From positions 1 to 43,305 of the forward strand of contig CALVLF010000059.1 of assembly GCA_944336625.1 (NCBI GenBank): a stretch of 43,305 bases of DNA. Reading direction: 5' to 3'. How positions within the stretch are numbered: position 1 is the first letter of the stretch; the number at the start of each line of letters is the position of its first letter. Of this stretch, positions 1 to 8,165 are shown piece by piece. The DNA comes from an uncultured Clostridia bacterium. GTDB taxonomy: Bacteria; Bacillota; Clostridia; Christensenellales; CAG-138. The notes beneath the pieces were generated by a model, which worked only from the letters and a program-made list of their open reading frames with translations, was not told the origin of the DNA and made no database searches. The position numbers and the translations under genes are program-made.

Positions 1-50
1 TTTTATTTCCCCTCCATTTGTTTGCAGATTTTGTGCACTTCGCTATTATA
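1..50 (-). promoter_or_regulatory. Promoter and ribosome-binding site of an off-window minus-strand gene
   Basis: On the minus strand a TATAAT -10 box lies at 45-50 and a Shine-Dalgarno-like TGGAGGGG at 9-16, which places the start codon at or just beyond the left edge. No convincing -35 box is visible at the usual distance. The gene itself is outside the window, so its identity is unknown. From 51 to about 315 I see no gene and no clear structure. Confidence 0.4.
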
Positions 51-315
51 GCATATTTTTAAAAAAGCTTCTTGCTATTTCCCAGGGTATTCCCGCCGCG
101 TTAGAATTTATTCCCGGCGCGGCGCTGCGGCTGCAAAGCCCGGGGCGCCGGGGCCCCGCTAATCCTGCCTAGCGCCGGCTTCCCGGCCGCCTGCAATCGC
201 TCCCAGCCTCTTTTCCCATCCCTGCTTTTCTGATCGATTCCTCCGGCATTTATGCATTTATATCTTTATGCTTTCTTTATATCTTCTTTATCTTCTCTTT
301 ATTTTCGAAATAGGA

Positions 316-557
316 ATGTCTCCGGCCCCGGTGCTGCGCGCACGGCGGCGCTAAGCGCACGGGTGCTGCGCGCACGGCGATATTCGCGCGCAGAGGTTGG
401 TGGGCAGAGATGGTTAGAGCCCGCGCCCTTCGTTGCAAGCCGCCCGGCCCCGTAGATTATGGGGCCGGGCTCTTTCCCTCCTTGCAGGAGCGGGGCCTTA
501 TCCTGCTGGATGCAGCCTTATAGCCGCCGGGGCCCTGGATTATGGCCCCCGGCTTTT
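316..557 (+). repeat. Intergenic repeat: 90-bp-type unit with two terminator-like hairpins
   Basis: This holds a copy of the repeat that starts GGTGCTGCGCGCACGG and continues through GATATTCGCGC and CCGCGCCCTT. It ends in a hairpin at 442-470, with ten-base arms GCCCGGCCCC and GGGGCCGGGC around the loop GTAGATTAT, followed by a short T-rich tail. A second hairpin at 526-553 has different stem bases but nearly the same loop (CTGGATTAT). Similar copies lie at 12066, 29199, 29712 and 42845 and, inverted, at 12373 and 38710-39076. No plus-strand gene precedes this copy inside the window, so it may be a stranded or displaced element. Confidence 0.7.
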
Positions 558-605
558 CCATCGGCAAAAAGGAGCGCTGGCGGAAATAAGCAGGGGGCGG
601 CGGCG

Positions 606-655
606 CTTCGCATAAAGGGCCCGGGATGCAAGCATCCCGGGCCCTTTATGCGAAG
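606..655. repeat. Perfect 50-nt palindrome (24-bp arms, 2-nt loop)
   Basis: The arms at 606-629 and 632-655 are perfectly complementary and start CTTCGCATAAAGGG. A sister copy at 43131-43180 is also perfectly paired over 24 bp although its arm sequence differs, and degenerate copies lie near 29961-30011 and 38614-38660. It is followed by a second GC-rich hairpin module (GGAGGGGCC type). There is no T tract, so it is not an obvious intrinsic terminator. Confidence 0.85.
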
Positions 656-1286
656 GGGAGGGGCCCCAAGGGGCCTCTCCAGGAGCTCTTCGCGCTCCCC
701 GCCGCCTCGTCGTCGCAAAGTCCGCTTTTCTCCGGCGGCTTTTTAGCTGTAGGCTAAAAAGCAGCCCTCGCTTCGCTCCCTTGCTCCTCCTCTTCCACAA
801 AAGGCCGTCGCCGCGCCTGCGCTGTGCGCTTGCAAGCGCGCGCACAACGCTCCGCCTTGCTTTGGGCCTTTTGCGGCGGCGGAAGCCCAGTGCGCAAAGG
901 AGCCTTTTGGGTGAAGGGGAAAGGCCGAGTGGCCACCAATCCTCAGCATAAACCACCCAACCAAAATAAGCTGACTTCGCAAGAGGGAGAGGCTGGCCCC
1001 TCCCTCTTGTGGTCAGCCGGGAGCACGACCGGCGAAACGGGAAGGCGCCCCTGGCAATTTTCTGATCGAGGCGGATGCAGGGGGCCCGAAGGCCTATCGC
1101 TTCCGAGACTTGCATCTCCGGGGTCTGGGGGGCGAGAATCAGCAGTTCCCTCAGTTCGCAATAGCCGCCCTGCGTCGGGCCGGGGGGCCCTTCCTGGGGC
1201 TCCTTTGCTCACTGGGCTTCCGCCTCGCTTCTTCCGCCACTGGCGGCGCTCGGCTTCGCCCCCCGAACCCCCGAGGGAATTTTTAA
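656..1286. repeat. Mosaic of intergenic repeat modules, no gene
   Basis: This stretch is built from pieces found elsewhere in the window. They are a GGAGGGGCC hairpin, the CGTCGTCGCAAAGT motif (near 708), a TTTTTAGC/GCTAAAAA hairpin (about 740-765), and the GGCGGAAGCCCAGTG block (near 880, and inverted near 1200-1235). A 35-nt non-palindromic block at 944-978 is identical to 9466-9500. A long open frame crosses it on the plus strand, but it runs antisense into the esterase gene and matches nothing recognisable. I see no gene here. Confidence 0.7.
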
Positions 1287-1325
1287 CCCCCTGCCAAAGC
1301 CAAGGGGCAGGGGGCTTTTCTTTTT
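1287..1325. terminator. Hairpin downstream of the esterase gene
   Basis: Nine-base arms CCCCCTGCC (1287-1295) and GGCAGGGGG (1306-1314) form a hairpin between the repeat mosaic and the minus-strand esterase stop codon. The T-rich tail (CTTTTCTTTTT) is on the plus strand, whereas the minus-strand exit reads TTAAAAATT. It probably ends the 1334-4540 operon but is not a textbook terminator in that direction. Confidence 0.5.
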
Positions 1326-1333
1326 CAGGGGCT

Positions 1334-2434
1334 TTACCAGCGGGCATCCAGGAAATCGATAAAGTGCATCCAGTCCGAAACCTGCAAGCCATGGGGGCCT
1401 GTGCGCCTGTGGTAACCGATGCCGGCGCCGCCATAGGATTTATCCGGTACAGGATAAAGGGTATCCCGTATGCCGTTCATGCAATACAGGCGGTAGGCTT
1501 CTCCGGCCAGCTTTACGGCAGTAAGCTCCGCATCCGGGTCGGCCCACTCATCATTGGTGGCGCTGCTCACATAAAGGAGCCGGGGCGCAATGGTGGCCAG
1601 GAACATATGCTGGTCAAAGGGCATGGCCAGGACATCGTCATCATATTTGCGGAAATTCTGGCAGAACCAGTAGGGGAAGCGCTCATTGATCTGGGCAACG
1701 CTTTCCCCGCCCTTAAAGCGGGTCATGGCGGCGCCCATGCAGCCGGAGTTATTGGAAAATACGGCGCTGAAGCGGGTATCCAGCATGCCGGTAAGCAGGG
1801 CGGTTTTTGCGCCTCTGGAGTGGCCTACTACGCCAATGCGGCTCTTGTTGATGTCCGGGTCGGTCTGCAAATAGTCCATAACCCGCATGGCGCCCCAGGC
1901 CCAGGCCGCAATGGCGCCCCAACTATCTCCGCTGCGCTGCTGGGAAAAGCAGCTATGCACGCTATGGGAAAAGCACTCCGTGTTATCCGGCGCCAGGCTT
2001 TCATAATGAAAGGCCACGGCAGCATAGCCCCGGGCGACGATCTCCTCCACGGGCCAGGCCGGGCTTTTTACCTTCCGGGTAATATCCAGCTTGTCCTCCT
2101 TGGTGCCAATGCAAATGAGCAGCAGGGCGCCTACGGGCTGATCGTGCTTTGGCGTAAACATCCAGAAGGGAAAGCTCCAGCTGCCATAGGGCCCCTCGAA
2201 GCTGACGGTAACCGTTTTTAAAACAGCCTTCCCCTCCAGGGCATCCCCGTCGTTCACCACCGTATCAAAGCGGAGGTTATCCGGCCTGCCGGGAGCGGCC
2301 CCATATACCTCCCGGGTGAGCATTTCTACGATCTCGGGCCGGCGAATGGAGGCCCAGGCTTCCTGGCTGGTAATGGGGGTTCCGTCCAGGGCGGTAAGGA
2401 GCTTGGGCGTTATGCCGGGATCAAACAGTTTCAT
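1334..2434 (-). CDS. CE15-like (glucuronoyl esterase-type) alpha/beta hydrolase
   Basis: A 366-residue protein without signal peptide, so probably cytoplasmic. A nucleophile-elbow motif GHSRGAK at residues 204-210 (Ser206) matches the G-x-SR-x-x-K pattern of carbohydrate esterase family 15 and related bacterial acetyl-xylan or glucuronoyl esterases. Near the C-terminus HRRTGPHGLQVSDW supplies the likely catalytic His348, and the acidic residue may lie in NDEWADP (about 294-300). CE15 enzymes cleave esters of (methyl)glucuronic acid, but a cytoplasmic member may act on small imported sugar-acid esters. It is the last gene of an operon with the Gfo/Idh/MocA and LDH2-family genes, 45 bp after the former, and has a good AGGAGA site. 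Family placement is fairly safe; the substrate is inferred. Confidence 0.7.
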   Translation of the reverse strand: MKLFDPGITPKLLTALDGTPITSQEAWASIRRPEIVEMLTREVYGAAPGRPDNLRFDTVVNDGDALEGKAVLKTVTVSFEGPYGSWSFPFWMFTPKHDQPVGALLLICIGTKEDKLDITRKVKSPAWPVEEIVARGYAAVAFHYESLAPDNTECFSHSVHSCFSQQRSGDSWGAIAAWAWGAMRVMDYLQTDPDINKSRIGVVGHSRGAKTALLTGMLDTRFSAVFSNNSGCMGAAMTRFKGGESVAQINERFPYWFCQNFRKYDDDVLAMPFDQHMFLATIAPRLLYVSSATNDEWADPDAELTAVKLAGEAYRLYCMNGIRDTLYPVPDKSYGGAGIGYHRRTGPHGLQVSDWMHFIDFLDARW

Positions 2435-2479
2435 AGCAATTTCTCCTGCATCTGGGCAGCCGCGCCAGGCGGGCCGCCC

Positions 2480-3460
2480 TTATTTTTCAAAGGGATAGGC
2501 CATGCCCCATGCCTTGCGCAGGGCATCCATCAGCCCCATCCGCTGGAGGATCTCTTCATGGGTGGCCTGGGGGGTATCCAGCCGCTTTTCCTGCAGGGCC
2601 TTGTAAAGGGCATGAACCTCATAAACATAGTTGTTTTGGCAGGGGGGGTTGGTATAGCAGGCAATCTCCTGATTGTTGCTGTCAAAAACCCGGATGATGC
2701 TCAGGCGGTTGAGGTTATCAATATCCGCATAGCCCTGGCTGCCCCAAATGGTGCCCCGGCAGGAGCTCATATAGGACATGGAGGTATTAAAGGCGGCCAT
2801 CTTTCCCCCTTTATAGCGGAAGGCGAAGCTGTTGGTTTCATCCACGCCCCGGTCCGTCAGCTGGGCGCTGGTGGAAAGGGATTCCACGTCATAGCCAAAA
2901 ACCAGCCCCGCCAGGGCCACGGCGTAAACGCCAATGTCCAATAAGGCCCCCCCGGCCAGGGCAGGGTCGAAGAGCCGGGGCTGGGTCAGATGGTAGCCGA
3001 TTTCTCCGCTGAGCATCCGCACCTCGCCGATGGCGCCGCTGGCAACCAGTGCCTGGATCTTTTCCACATTGGGCAGGTAGCGGGTCCAGATGCCCTCCGC
3101 CGCCATAAGGCCCTTGGCCCGGGCCTTTTCTATCACGGCCTCCGCTTCCTTGGCATTGGCGGTAAAGGGCTTTTCCACCACCACGTTCTTCCCCGCCTCC
3201 AGGCACATAAGGGCATGGCTGCAATGGAGGGCATGGGGCAGGGCCACGTATACAAGATCCACTTCCGGGTCTGCCAGCATGGCCTCGTAAGAGCCATAGG
3301 CGCGGGCAAAGCCGTATTCTTCCGCAAAGGCCCTGGCCCTGTCCTCATCCCGGGCGGCAACGGCCCAGGGGCGGAATTCTTCCGGGCACATGCGGACGGC
3401 AGAGGCCATATGCCCTGCAATGGCCCCGGCGCCCAGGATGGCAATGTTAAAAGGTTTCAT
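2480..3460 (-). CDS. Gfo/Idh/MocA family NAD(P)-dependent oxidoreductase
   Basis: A 326-residue protein that opens with the Rossmann motif ILGAGAIAG (residues 8-16) and carries the EKPFTAN motif, whose lysine is the conserved catalytic residue of this family. The C-terminal half has the usual open beta-sheet substrate domain. Family members oxidise or reduce sugars, inositols, sugar acids and trans-dihydrodiols. The reaction here cannot be read from sequence, but neighbours (CE15-like esterase, LDH2-type dehydrogenase) suggest a uronate or sugar-acid substrate. It is the middle gene of the operon, 81 bp after the LDH2 gene, with its own GGAG site (AAAAAGGAGC). The gap before it holds a GC-rich hairpin without a T tract. 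Confidence 0.85.
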   Translation of the reverse strand: MKPFNIAILGAGAIAGHMASAVRMCPEEFRPWAVAARDEDRARAFAEEYGFARAYGSYEAMLADPEVDLVYVALPHALHCSHALMCLEAGKNVVVEKPFTANAKEAEAVIEKARAKGLMAAEGIWTRYLPNVEKIQALVASGAIGEVRMLSGEIGYHLTQPRLFDPALAGGALLDIGVYAVALAGLVFGYDVESLSTSAQLTDRGVDETNSFAFRYKGGKMAAFNTSMSYMSSCRGTIWGSQGYADIDNLNRLSIIRVFDSNNQEIACYTNPPCQNNYVYEVHALYKALQEKRLDTPQATHEEILQRMGLMDALRKAWGMAYPFEK

Positions 3461-3541
3461 AAGCTGCTCCTTTTTCCTATTTTATGGGAATATGTAATTA
3501 TATATAGGTATATAGGCCCCCGGTTGGGATGGGCCCGGGGC

Positions 3542-4540
3542 TTACAGCGCCAGGATGCTTTCCCAAACGCTTTCATGTACGGGGATTCCGTTTTGCAGGT
3601 TATCCTGCCGGCTGATGTAGCAGGGCTCGTTGGGATAAAGGATCTGCGTATTCTCATCCACCCGTTCCGAGGCCTTGATATCCTGGATGATATGCTCCAC
3701 GATGGCTTCATAGTTGGGGGTGATGCGCTTGAGGTCGATGGCGATCAATACCTGGGAAAGGCTGAATTCATCCTCCCCCAGCTTGCCCACTTCGCTGACG
3801 GAATTCCCCTCGGAAAGGGTAGCGGCCATCATATCCAGCATGATGGAAATGCAGGAGCCCTTCCAGTAGCCGATGGGCAGCACCCGCCAGGTTTTTTCGA
3901 TTTCAGCAGGGTCGCAGGTGATATTGCCCTGCGTATCGAAGCCGCCGGGAACCGGCAGCTGCTTGCCTGCCAGGCGGGCGGATTCAATGGCCCCGTAGGA
4001 GAACTGGGCCATGGCCCCGTCCATCATCACGTGGCCCCCCTCCTTGGGCACGCAGAAGATGAGGGGGTTGTTGCCGATCCGCCGGTCCTTGGCCCCCCAG
4101 GCGGGCATATTGGGCTGGGTATTCGTCCAGCAGATGCCAATGCAGCCGGCGTCCGCGGCCTGCAGGCCATAGGTGCCCCCCCGCATCCAGTGGTTCGTAT
4201 GGCGCAGGGCAATGCAACCGATGCCATATGTATGGGCCAGGGCAATGGCCCGGTCCATGCAGAACTTGGCATTGGTATTGCCCATGCCCAGGTTTCCATC
4301 CCATTTTTCAAAGGCGCCAAAGCTTTCTACCAACGTAGGCACGTTTCCCGCCTTAATATATCCCTTATCCAAATAGGAAATGATGCGGGGGAAGCGGTTT
4401 ACCCCATGGGAATAGATGCCGTCTATGCTGTTTTCCACCAGAAGGTTGGCGCAATCCGCCGCCACATCCCCAGGAACGCCGTGCTTAACGAGCTTTTCCT
4501 GCATAACCTGGCTGATTTCTTCTCTGCTGAGTCTAAGCAT
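3542..4540 (-). CDS. Malate/L-lactate dehydrogenase family (LDH2) oxidoreductase
   Basis: The frame is open to 4651, but the start at 4540 (MLRLSREEISQ) is chosen because AGGAG lies just upstream and family members begin there, giving 332 residues. The LDH2/YlbC/YiaK family of NAD(P)H-dependent 2-keto-acid and 2,3-diketogulonate reductases is recognisable from the GIYSHGVNR segment, NTNAKF, the HTNHWMRGGTYG block and PNMPAWG. Substrates in the family include malate, ureidoglycolate, sulfolactate and diketogulonate; the operon context favours a sugar-acid derived 2-keto acid. It is the first gene of the 4540-1334 operon, driven by a strong promoter with a LacI-type operator. Confidence 0.8.
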   Translation of the reverse strand: MLRLSREEISQVMQEKLVKHGVPGDVAADCANLLVENSIDGIYSHGVNRFPRIISYLDKGYIKAGNVPTLVESFGAFEKWDGNLGMGNTNAKFCMDRAIALAHTYGIGCIALRHTNHWMRGGTYGLQAADAGCIGICWTNTQPNMPAWGAKDRRIGNNPLIFCVPKEGGHVMMDGAMAQFSYGAIESARLAGKQLPVPGGFDTQGNITCDPAEIEKTWRVLPIGYWKGSCISIMLDMMAATLSEGNSVSEVGKLGEDEFSLSQVLIAIDLKRITPNYEAIVEHIIQDIKASERVDENTQILYPNEPCYISRQDNLQNGIPVHESVWESILAL

Positions 4541-4692
4541 GTTTCTTTCTCCTAACTGTAAATTTATGATTCTAAGCTGTAACCGCAGAAACCGTAGGGC
4601 GCGGGATTTTTTTGAAAGCGGTATCATATATTTTGAAGGAATGCTGGGCAATCATAAAGTTAAATAATAGAAAAACAAACGAAAAATAAAAA

Positions 4693-4747
4693 TGTTAGCG
4701 CTTACTGTGCCCGCATAAATTATATCCTTCCCCCCTGCCCTTGTCAA
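4693..4747 (-). promoter_or_regulatory. Sigma-A promoter with LacI/CcpA-type operator for the LDH2 operon
   Basis: Minus strand: TTGACA at 4742-4747, a 17-bp spacer and TATAAT at 4719-4724 make a full consensus promoter. Just downstream of the expected start lies TGTTAGCGCTTACT (4693-4706, read on the plus strand), an imperfect palindrome around the CG core typical of LacI/GalR and CcpA operators. Binding there would block initiation. Confidence 0.8.
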
Positions 4748-4811
4748 TCGGCAGCAGGCAGGGGAAAAGGATGTTTGCTGCCGCACCCCTTTTCCAGCTT
4801 AGGGGGAGGCA

Positions 4812-4854
4812 TGGAAAAAACAGGAAAGAGCCATCTGTATAAAGGACGGCTCTT
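4812..4854 (-). terminator. Intrinsic terminator of the HisC-like gene
   Basis: On the minus strand, arms AAGAGCC and GGCTCTT (plus-strand 4848-4854 and 4826-4832) close a 15-nt loop and are followed within a few bases by TTTTTT (4815-4820). It lies 26 bp past the stop codon at 4880. Confidence 0.75.
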
Positions 4855-4879
4855 AAAAGACTGGGGTTAGGCGGGTGGC

Positions 4880-5980
4880 TCAGGCCTTTGCCTGGATGGC
4901 CTGCAGAGCTTTCACCAGGGTTTCGTTTTCAATGTGCAGGCCAATGGAAATACGGGCAAAGAGGAAGTCGCCCCGAATGATTACCCCATAGGGCAGCAGG
5001 TCGTCATGCACCTCTGCTGCCGGCCGGCCAAAGTCCACCCAGATGAAGTTGGCCTGGGAATCATATACCTTATAGCCCATGTTGGAAATGGCCTGGGTAA
5101 GATAGGCCCGCTCGGCTTTATTATTGGCGATGGTCTTCTGCCGGAATTCCTCGTCATCCAGGGCGGCAATGCCCCCTTCAATGCCGAAGCAGTTCACGTT
5201 GCGGGCATCCATGGACTTGCCCAGGTAGGCGATAATCTCCGGGCAGGCGATGGCATAGCCCAGCCGGGCAGAAGCCATGCCGTAAATCTTGGAGAAGGTG
5301 CGCACCACCACCAGGTTGGGGAATTCCGCCAGGAAGGGCGCCAGAGTCATGCCATCGGGATCATCGGTGAAATCGATATAGGCCTCATCCGCAACAAAGA
5401 TCACGTCCTTGGGCAGCCGGCGGAGGAAATCCACCATCTTCTCCCGGGGCAGGGCGGTGCTGGTAGGGTTGTTGGGGTTGCAGATGAACAGGAGCTTGGT
5501 CCGGTCCGTAACTGCGGCAAGCATTCCCTCTATATCCATGGTCTGGTCTTCTTTATGGCAGGGGATATCCACAATCGTGCCGCCATTTTTAAAGATCCAG
5601 AAATAATAGGGCGCATAGGAGGGAGCGGAAACGATGCATGCATCCCCGGGCTGAATGAATACGGCGGCCAGGTCCTTCAGCACGTTGGCGGCGCCGCCGG
5701 AGATATAGATCTGCTCCGTGCTTACGCCGTTGCGGGCTGCCAGCTTGGAAACCAGCAGCTTTTCCCGGGATCCGTCTGAATAACGGTAACAGGTGGCAGC
5801 AGCTGCGCGCATGGCTTCCTGCGCCAGGGGGGAAGGGCCGAAGGGATTCTCGTTGGACGCGAGTTTGTATACGGTTTCATAGCCAAACTTTGCTTTTGCC
5901 TCGGAAACGGGCATGCAGCGGGGAATGACGGTTGCGGGCGCTTCTTTGAGAATGTAGCTTTTTACCAGCTTTTCAAACAT
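4880..5980 (-). CDS. hisC: HisC-like class I/II PLP aminotransferase (histidinol-phosphate aminotransferase family)
   Basis: The chosen start at 5980 (MFEKLVKSYI) follows GGAGG and gives 366 residues, the usual HisC length; upstream extension to 6094 crosses the promoter. Motifs: ASNENPFGPSP (substrate-binding arm, about 41-51), the aspartate of VADEAYIDF (about 196-204) that contacts the PLP nitrogen, and TFSKIYGMASARLGY with Lys231 as Schiff-base lysine. The family converts imidazole-acetol phosphate and glutamate to histidinol phosphate, but HisC-like enzymes outside a his operon often act on other amino acids. No other his gene is nearby; it is transcribed divergently from an amino-acid-type ABC transporter, so a catabolic or alternative substrate is possible. 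The gene symbol is therefore tentative. Confidence 0.75.
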   Translation of the reverse strand: MFEKLVKSYILKEAPATVIPRCMPVSEAKAKFGYETVYKLASNENPFGPSPLAQEAMRAAAATCYRYSDGSREKLLVSKLAARNGVSTEQIYISGGAANVLKDLAAVFIQPGDACIVSAPSYAPYYFWIFKNGGTIVDIPCHKEDQTMDIEGMLAAVTDRTKLLFICNPNNPTSTALPREKMVDFLRRLPKDVIFVADEAYIDFTDDPDGMTLAPFLAEFPNLVVVRTFSKIYGMASARLGYAIACPEIIAYLGKSMDARNVNCFGIEGGIAALDDEEFRQKTIANNKAERAYLTQAISNMGYKVYDSQANFIWVDFGRPAAEVHDDLLPYGVIIRGDFLFARISIGLHIENETLVKALQAIQAKA

Positions 5981-6041
5981 TTTTAAATGCCTCCATCCTG
6001 TACTGAATCGATATGGGCGCCAAGGATCGCCTGACGTGTAG

Positions 6042-6070
6042 AGTATATATTTGAAAATTCTTTTTGTCAA
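6042..6070 (-). promoter_or_regulatory. Sigma-A promoter of the HisC-like gene
   Basis: Minus strand TTGACA (6065-6070), 17-bp spacer, TATACT (6042-6047). No LacI-type operator is seen next to it, unlike the neighbouring promoters. Confidence 0.75.
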
Positions 6071-6124
6071 GGCGAGGAAAGGTTTTACAACCATTCCTTT
6101 TCTTAGCCATAAGAAAATTTAGTA

Positions 6125-6176
6125 TTGAACTTCCCGGTGCTTTGTATTATAATGGGCTAAATTGTAAACGGTTGCA
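6125..6176 (+). promoter_or_regulatory. Upstream promoter P1 of the ABC transporter with operator
   Basis: TTGAAC (6125-6130), 17-bp spacer, TATAAT (6148-6153). TGTAAACGGTTGCA at 6163-6176 overlaps the first transcribed bases and matches the LacI/CcpA-type operator seen at four other promoters of this window. Confidence 0.75.
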
Positions 6177-6385
6177 CACCGTGGTAGAAAATTGTTGTTG
6201 CCTTTTATGTCATGGACAATCTATAATACTCCTGGTGGTTGGTTGCATCATTCCAGTTTATGTGGGAAGGCCAGCTCTGGCGTTTGTGGAAGCTCTTTTA
6301 TCCCACCTTCCCTGAAAAAGGGCCCTTTCCTTTTTCAAAAATCGTGTTTCAGAAAAATATTCGTAAAATCTTTTGTCGGAATCGA

Positions 6386-6414
6386 TTGCAATGCTTCGCG
6401 AAAGATATTATAAT
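6386..6414 (+). promoter_or_regulatory. Downstream promoter P2 of the ABC transporter
   Basis: TTGCAA (6386-6391), 17-bp spacer, TATAAT (6409-6414), about 140 bp before the permease start. No operator is visible, so it may give basal expression while P1 is regulated. Between P1 and P2 there is no gene; a hairpin GAAAAAGG/CCTTTTTC lies at 6314-6336. Confidence 0.6.
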
Positions 6415-6563
6415 GGGGAATGTAATCTTAACACTCCATCTGTAAATGTTCTTTTGATTCCTGCTGCGGAGGCCGCCCGGTCTATCCGCCCCCGCTGGTT
6501 CGTTCGTATAAAACAGTCTAGGCTGTACGGTTCTAGTTTGTTTTTTATAAGGAGGAGGATTCT

Positions 6564-7352
6564 ATGTTTGACATCAGCTTAGTATGGGAATACTGGCCAA
6601 TCGTTTTAACCGGCCTTCCCGTGACCCTGAAGATGACAGCCATTGCCATTGTGTTCAGCATATTCTTTGGCCTCATCATCGCCCTGATTAAGATCAATAA
6701 CGTCCCGGTGCTCAAGCAGCTTTGCGCCCTGTACGTTTCCTTCATGCGGGGCACGCCGTCCATGGTATTGCTGTATATGACCTATTACGGCCTTCCCATC
6801 ATTGTGAATGCGCTGAATGCCCGCTATGGCACCGATATCGACGTAAACTCCATCACCCCCTTCACCTTCGCCGTATCGGCCTTTATCGTGCAGGAGTCCG
6901 CCTTCCAGTCCGAGGTAATCCGTGCAGCCCTCCTTTCCGTAGACCGGAAGGAAACCGAAGCCGCCAAGTCCATCGGTATGACCGGCCTCCAGTCCCTGGT
7001 GCGCATTATCCTGCCCCAGGCCATGGTGGTGGCGGTTCCTTCCTTCGGTAATTCGCTGATGTCCCTGCTCAAGGGCACCTCCCTGGCCTTCATGATCGCC
7101 GTTATGGATATGATGGGCATGGCCAAGATCCTAGGCGGCCGGAACTTCCATTATTTCGAAGCCTATACCTGCGCAGCCCTTACCTACTGGGCAATCTGCA
7201 TCCTCATCGGCTTCGTCTTCAAGTGGATTGAAAAGAAACTGAACTTCTATGACCGGGAAATCGAAGACAACAGCTCGGATGATGACGCGGCAAAGAAGAA
7301 GGAAATTAAAGAAATTGAAAAAGCCCTGGAAGAAGGAGGGGTGCAGGCATGA
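6564..7352 (+). CDS. Polar amino-acid type ABC transporter permease
   Basis: A 262-residue integral membrane protein of the HisM/GlnP (PF00528) type. It has about five hydrophobic segments. The coupling-helix (EAA-like) loop is at EAAKSIGMTGLQSLVRIILPQA, roughly residues 132-153. The start follows a strong AAGGAGGAGG site. The C-terminal tail is long and charged (Asp/Glu/Lys rich, about residues 230-262), beyond the usual end of such permeases. Only one permease gene is present, so the channel is probably a homodimer. It overlaps the ATPase gene by 4 bp (ATGA), indicating translational coupling. The substrate is unknown; amino acids are typical, though the shared operator with sugar-acid genes leaves room for another small polar solute. 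Confidence 0.85.
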   Translation: MFDISLVWEYWPIVLTGLPVTLKMTAIAIVFSIFFGLIIALIKINNVPVLKQLCALYVSFMRGTPSMVLLYMTYYGLPIIVNALNARYGTDIDVNSITPFTFAVSAFIVQESAFQSEVIRAALLSVDRKETEAAKSIGMTGLQSLVRIILPQAMVVAVPSFGNSLMSLLKGTSLAFMIAVMDMMGMAKILGGRNFHYFEAYTCAALTYWAICILIGFVFKWIEKKLNFYDREIEDNSSDDDAAKKKEIKEIEKALEEGGVQA

Positions 7353-8089
7353 TTGAAGTACGCGGCTGGCATAAGAGCTTCGGCAAGAACCACGTAATCA
7401 AGGGCATTGACTGGAAAGTCCCCACCGGCGATGTAAACGTCATCATCGGCGCCAGCGGTTCCGGTAAATCCACCTTCCTGCGCACCCTGAATTTCCTGGA
7501 GCGGGCGGAAAAAGGCACCCTGATCCTGGATGATGATATCAATCTGGATATGACTACCGTCCGCAAGTCGGACATCCTGAAGGTCCGCCGGAATACGGCC
7601 ATGGTTTTCCAGTCCTATAACCTCTTCCGCCATAAGACGGCCCTGGAAAACGTAATGGAAGCCCTGGTGGTCGTCCAGAAAAAAGATAAAAAGCTGGCGG
7701 AAGATATCGCCAAAACGGAGCTGGAGCGGGTTGGCCTGGCGGATCGTATGAACTACTATCCCCATCAGCTCTCCGGCGGCCAGCAGCAGCGGGTCGGCAT
7801 TGCCAGGGCCCTGGCGATTCAGCCCAAGGTCATCCTCTTTGATGAGCCCACCTCCGCCCTGGACCCTGAAATGGTAGGCGAAGTGTTGGATGTTATCCGC
7901 AGCATTTCCCACCAGGGTACAACCCTCATTATTGTTACCCACGAAATGGCCTTTGCGCGGGATTGCGCTGACCGGGTGGTTCTCCTTGCGGATGGCACCA
8001 TCTATGAGGAGGGCACGCCGGACCAGATTTTCAATAATCCCCAGCGCGAAAAGACCAAGCAGTTCCTGTACCGGATTACCCACCGGTAA
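7349..8089 (+). CDS. ABC transporter ATP-binding protein, polar amino-acid type
   Basis: A 246-residue ATPase. Walker A is GASGSGKST (residues 34-42), the Q loop lies in MVFQSYNLFRH, the signature is LSGGQQQR, Walker B with catalytic glutamate is VILFDEPTSALDP, and the H-loop is VTHEM. These are the features of the GlnQ/HisP (PAAT) family that energises binding-protein-dependent amino-acid import. It starts inside the permease stop codon and is followed by the binding protein 76 bp later. No truncation or missing motif is seen. Confidence 0.92.
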   Translation: MIEVRGWHKSFGKNHVIKGIDWKVPTGDVNVIIGASGSGKSTFLRTLNFLERAEKGTLILDDDINLDMTTVRKSDILKVRRNTAMVFQSYNLFRHKTALENVMEALVVVQKKDKKLAEDIAKTELERVGLADRMNYYPHQLSGGQQQRVGIARALAIQPKVILFDEPTSALDPEMVGEVLDVIRSISHQGTTLIIVTHEMAFARDCADRVVLLADGTIYEEGTPDQIFNNPQREKTKQFLYRITHR

Positions 8090-8165
8090 GGGTTTGTATC
8101 ACCGTCCCCAATTATGCAGCGGCCTCCGGGCTGCTACATAAAAAATATAGTATGGAGGAAAAAAC

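Noticed and set aside
824-2221. 465-codon plus-strand frame running from the repeat mosaic into the esterase gene
   Set aside because: The first part is repeat DNA and the rest is antisense to the CE15-like gene; no recognisable protein.
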